Assembly (NCBI GenBank): GCA_027077795.1
Contig: JALWTT010000013.1
Coordinates: 62,001-126,000, forward strand
Reading direction: 5' to 3'
Length of the DNA stretch: 64,000 bases
From: Thermotogaceae bacterium
GTDB lineage: Bacteria; Thermotogota; Thermotogae; Thermotogales; Thermotogaceae
The notes under the pieces are model-generated. The model was not told the DNA's origin. It ran no database searches and worked only from the letters and a program-made list of their open reading frames with translations. The translations under genes were made by a program, and so were the position numbers. This document shows, in pieces, positions 62,798 through 64,000 of the stretch. The number at the start of each line of letters is the position of its first letter. Position 1 is the first letter of the stretch.

Positions 62798-64000
62798 CAC
62801 CAATTGAGATCTGATATGAGCTTCCTTGAGAATTTCAAGAAATACAGGTTGGCTAAGGAGTAAAGTTTCTCATCTTCTAGAAATCCCCCGCTGAAAGTCA
62901 GTCCAAATGGCCCGAACTTTTCGGAGAACCCTGTTGGGACTGTGATTGAAGGATACCCAGCTTTTGCGGCTATGAGAGCCCCGTAGTTTGCCGGAAAAAG
63001 AATAGCATCTAGATCATTTTCGGACATCACAAGGTCTATGCCAGATCTCCTGGAGTATTTTCTATCGTTTAAGAGTGACTTCAAATATTCGGGATCATTC
63101 ATGTTGTAGCTCGAGCTCTTAACGAGGATTGACTGTCCATACCTTATCGCATCCTCATGCTTGTGGTTGAATCTTATGATGTCATCTAGGCTTTTTACGG
63201 CTAGGTTCTTATCTTTCAAATAGTTTGAAATCGCTTTGGGAAATTCGTAAAACAGGACATCTATGTTCATGATCTCGCTTAAATGTGGAAATGATATCCT
63301 GAGAACCTTTCCGCCAAGCGATTCCACATTTCTCAGAGATTTCTCGAATATCTCGATGTGACCACTACTCAGATCTCTGAGAAACTGTTCAGAGTATCCA
63401 AATTTCATTCCTTTGTATGAATCAATTCTCCTGAGAACGGGCGTGTAACTTTTTGATATCCCCGTGGACGGGTCGTTTTCATCGTAGCCTATCATCTTAC
63501 CAAATAGTATAAAGGCATCCTCAACGGTTTTTGCAATCGGACCAGCTGTATCCTGGGTAAACGATATGGGGATGATTCCACTTCTGCTGATCGTACCAGT
63601 TGTCGGTTTATGCCCAATCACTCCGTTTGAGCTTGATGGAGAAAGAATAGAACCTGATGTCTCCGTTCCGACTGCTGCAAGGCACATATCAAGTGCAACG
63701 CCGACTGCAGAACCGCTACTGGATCCTCCAGGATCGAAATCACCTCTGGCATTTTTAGTCTGACCTCCCAATGTGCTGTAGCCATTTGGCATCTCAAACG
63801 AAACGAAATTGGCTAGCTCTGTGAGATTCGCCTTGCCCAAAATCACAGCCCCAGCCTTTCTCAACTTCTTCACCAGAAAGGCATCTTTTGTCGGGCGATT
63901 TCCCCTGAAGGCCATTGCGCCAGCGGTGGTTTCCATCTTATCGGCGGTGTCTATGTTTCCCTTTATCAGGATAGGTGCTCCATGAAGGTCACCTCTGAAT
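62797..64000 (-). CDS. Amidase family protein (amidase signature), 5' part missing
   Basis: The gene runs off the right edge; the visible 400 codons include the catalytic core. The frame is open from 64000 (reading GDLHGAPILIKGNIDTADK, which holds the catalytic Lys), then GGSSSGSAVGVALDM with the cis-Ser and VGTETSGSILSPSS with the nucleophilic Ser. This is the Ser-cisSer-Lys triad of amidase-signature enzymes. The sequence is closer to general amidases than to GatA, and no gatB/gatC is seen. The substrate is unknown. Confidence 0.9.
   Translation of the reverse strand, partial: FRGDLHGAPILIKGNIDTADKMETTAGAMAFRGNRPTKDAFLVKKLRKAGAVILGKANLTELANFVSFEMPNGYSTLGGQTKNARGDFDPGGSSSGSAVGVALDMCLAAVGTETSGSILSPSSSNGVIGHKPTTGTISRSGIIPISFTQDTAGPIAKTVEDAFILFGKMIGYDENDPSTGISKSYTPVLRRIDSYKGMKFGYSEQFLRDLSSGHIEIFEKSLRNVESLGGKVLRISFPHLSEIMNIDVLFYEFPKAISNYLKDKNLAVKSLDDIIRFNHKHEDAIRYGQSILVKSSSYNMNDPEYLKSLLNDRKYSRRSGIDLVMSENDLDAILFPANYGALIAAKAGYPSITVPTGFSEKFGPFGLTFSGGFLEDEKLYSLANLYFLKFSRKLISDLNW

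Noticed and set aside
1-64000. CRISPR arrays, insertion sequences, prophage and replication origin
   Set aside because: No regularly spaced repeats, transposase, phage genes, DnaA-box clusters or dnaA/parAB genes were seen in reading through the window.

Overview
The window looks like a chromosomal segment of a thermophilic, Thermotogota-like bacterium. Grounds are arginine coded mostly by AGA/AGG, frequent ATA isoleucine codons, strong GGAGG Shine-Dalgarno sites about 8 nt before many TTG and GTG starts, the clpC-radA-disA gene order, a HydB/HydC-type flavoprotein pair, flagellar genes and a V/A-type ATPase operon. No species is claimed. No insertion sequence, prophage or CRISPR array was seen. 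Coding density is high and many neighbours overlap by 1 to 14 nt, so most genes sit in long operons.

Layout, left to right. 1-9147: the end of a site-2 protease, a secreted metallophosphoesterase (minus), an orphan sodium-pump decarboxylase beta subunit, a small operon (possible outer-membrane barrel protein, threonine dehydrogenase, radical SAM protein, coiled-coil membrane protein), then flaG-fliD behind a clear sigma-28 promoter. 9148-16178: a type IV pilin-like gene with a near-perfect sigma-70 promoter, a NuoE/NuoF-type (HydC/HydB) pair, a divergent amidohydrolase, rarA and rqcH. 16156-24101 (minus): a sugar ABC transporter operon (binding protein, two permeases) continuing into a diguanylate cyclase and a periplasmic-sensor HD-GYP phosphodiesterase, plus a ferredoxin gene with its own promoter and a dyad.

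24469-33801: a complete V/A-type ATPase operon, H-C-I-K-F-E-A-B-[metallophosphoesterase]-D. The phosphoesterase overlaps both B and D. 33861-34373: tRNA-Asn(GTT) on minus and tRNA-Ala(CGC) on plus, flanking a possible small gene or remnant. 34324-42909 (minus): clpC-radA-disA-rtcB-ABC permease-lipase, nearly all overlapping. 43070-52432 (plus): ornithine aminotransferase, LmbE deacetylase, pheT, a YchF-like GTPase, a Lon-related protease, EcfT and a DHH phosphoesterase.

52374-58520 (minus): a six-gene chain TldE, Mut7-C RNase, large soluble histidine kinase, lone receiver, LysM-M23 envelope hydrolase, DUF523. Divergent from it (58604-62769): TldD, a second TldE-like protein and a third metallophosphoesterase. 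The right edge cuts an amidase.

Most noteworthy are the phosphoesterase inside the ATPase operon, the two-component/envelope hydrolase/TldD-TldE neighbourhood, and the transporter operon carrying c-di-GMP synthesis and breakdown. Functions come from motif recognition in the translated sequence; no database search was run.
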